Below are positions 63,895-64,000 of a stretch of 64,000 bases of DNA, piece by piece (position 1 is the stretch's first letter; each line of letters starts with the position of its first letter). A program made the translations under genes and the position numbers. This stretch comes from Gammaproteobacteria bacterium (GTDB lineage Bacteria > Pseudomonadota > Gammaproteobacteria > HK1): positions 1 through 64,000 of the forward strand of contig JAJEAD010000054.1 of NCBI GenBank assembly GCA_022824305.1, in the 5' to 3' direction. The notes below the pieces were generated by a model. The model was not told the DNA's origin. It saw only the letters and a list, made by a program, of their open reading frames with translations, and did no database searches.

Positions 63895-64000
63895 GTCGAA
63901 CTCTCACTCAATCGGCGAAAAGGGAATCCGGACGAGGCGCCATTGCCCCGGCCGGTACGTCCCCGGCCCCGTTGCCGGTGCTGCGCGCGAGGGCGCAAAG

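Overview
The window is GC-rich bacterial chromosome with dense coding and short intergenic gaps. Gene content suggests a heterotrophic Pseudomonadota: twin-arginine-type solute-binding proteins, an Lrp-gltB-gltD operon, BioMNY, tauABC, and above all a bacterial tetrahydromethanopterin (H4MPT) formaldehyde-oxidation cluster. The class (alpha, beta or gamma) cannot be settled from sequence reading alone. There are no rRNA or tRNA genes, no CRISPR array and no intact mobile element.

Layout. 1-900: remnant of an IS21-type element (two 19-bp direct repeats and a truncated IstB ATPase). 895-7961: a secreted Ig-like protein, an orphan Tat-type peptide-binding protein, a C45 autoproteolytic acyltransferase/hydrolase, an aspartate/aromatic aminotransferase and a fumarylacetoacetate-hydrolase-family enzyme. 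8036-12693 (minus): a translationally coupled biotin ECF transporter (bioM-bioN-bioY) behind a GMC oxidoreductase and an amidohydrolase. 12824-19435 (minus): lrp-gltB-gltD, ammonia assimilation with its own Lrp/AsnC regulator. 19436-20176: gene-poor stretch with the C-terminal stub of an alcohol dehydrogenase and two strong hairpins. 20177-26197: a dipeptide/oligopeptide ABC transporter, with the binding protein divergent from permeases and ATPases B-C-D-F. 26202-28624 (minus): CsaA, a NYN-domain nuclease-like protein and a sugar-kinase-like phosphotransferase. 28991-36746 (plus): tauABC, a second GMC oxidoreductase, an S9 peptidase and a BKACE-family lyase. 36796-39794 (minus): a Deg-like serine protease coupled to a paralogue without the catalytic triad. 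40171-44938 (minus): a hydantoinase/oxoprolinase pair and a His-rich surface protein.

45169-61864 is the most distinctive region. Operon one (plus, 48132-53360) is ftr/fhcD, mptG, mtdB, mch, a citG-like gene and fae, ended by a strong intrinsic terminator. It supplies formaldehyde capture by Fae, oxidation and cyclohydrolysis by MtdB and Mch, formyl transfer by Ftr, and a committed step of cofactor synthesis by MptG. A second pterin block (57375-61864) holds a RibD-like reductase (minus), a pterin carbinolamine dehydratase, a dihydropteroate-synthase-like protein and a DUF447-type protein (plus), and a FolK-FolP fusion (minus). The formylmethanofuran dehydrogenase-type subunits fhcA, fhcB and fhcC are not in the window. 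Two paralogous OLD-like ATPase/TOPRIM proteins (45169-46890 and 55459-57192) lie beside and inside this cluster. They are the best candidates here for an undescribed system, together with the protease/pseudoprotease pair. The window ends with a SnoaL-like protein and an M24 peptidase-fold enzyme of the creatinase/ectoine-hydrolase type.
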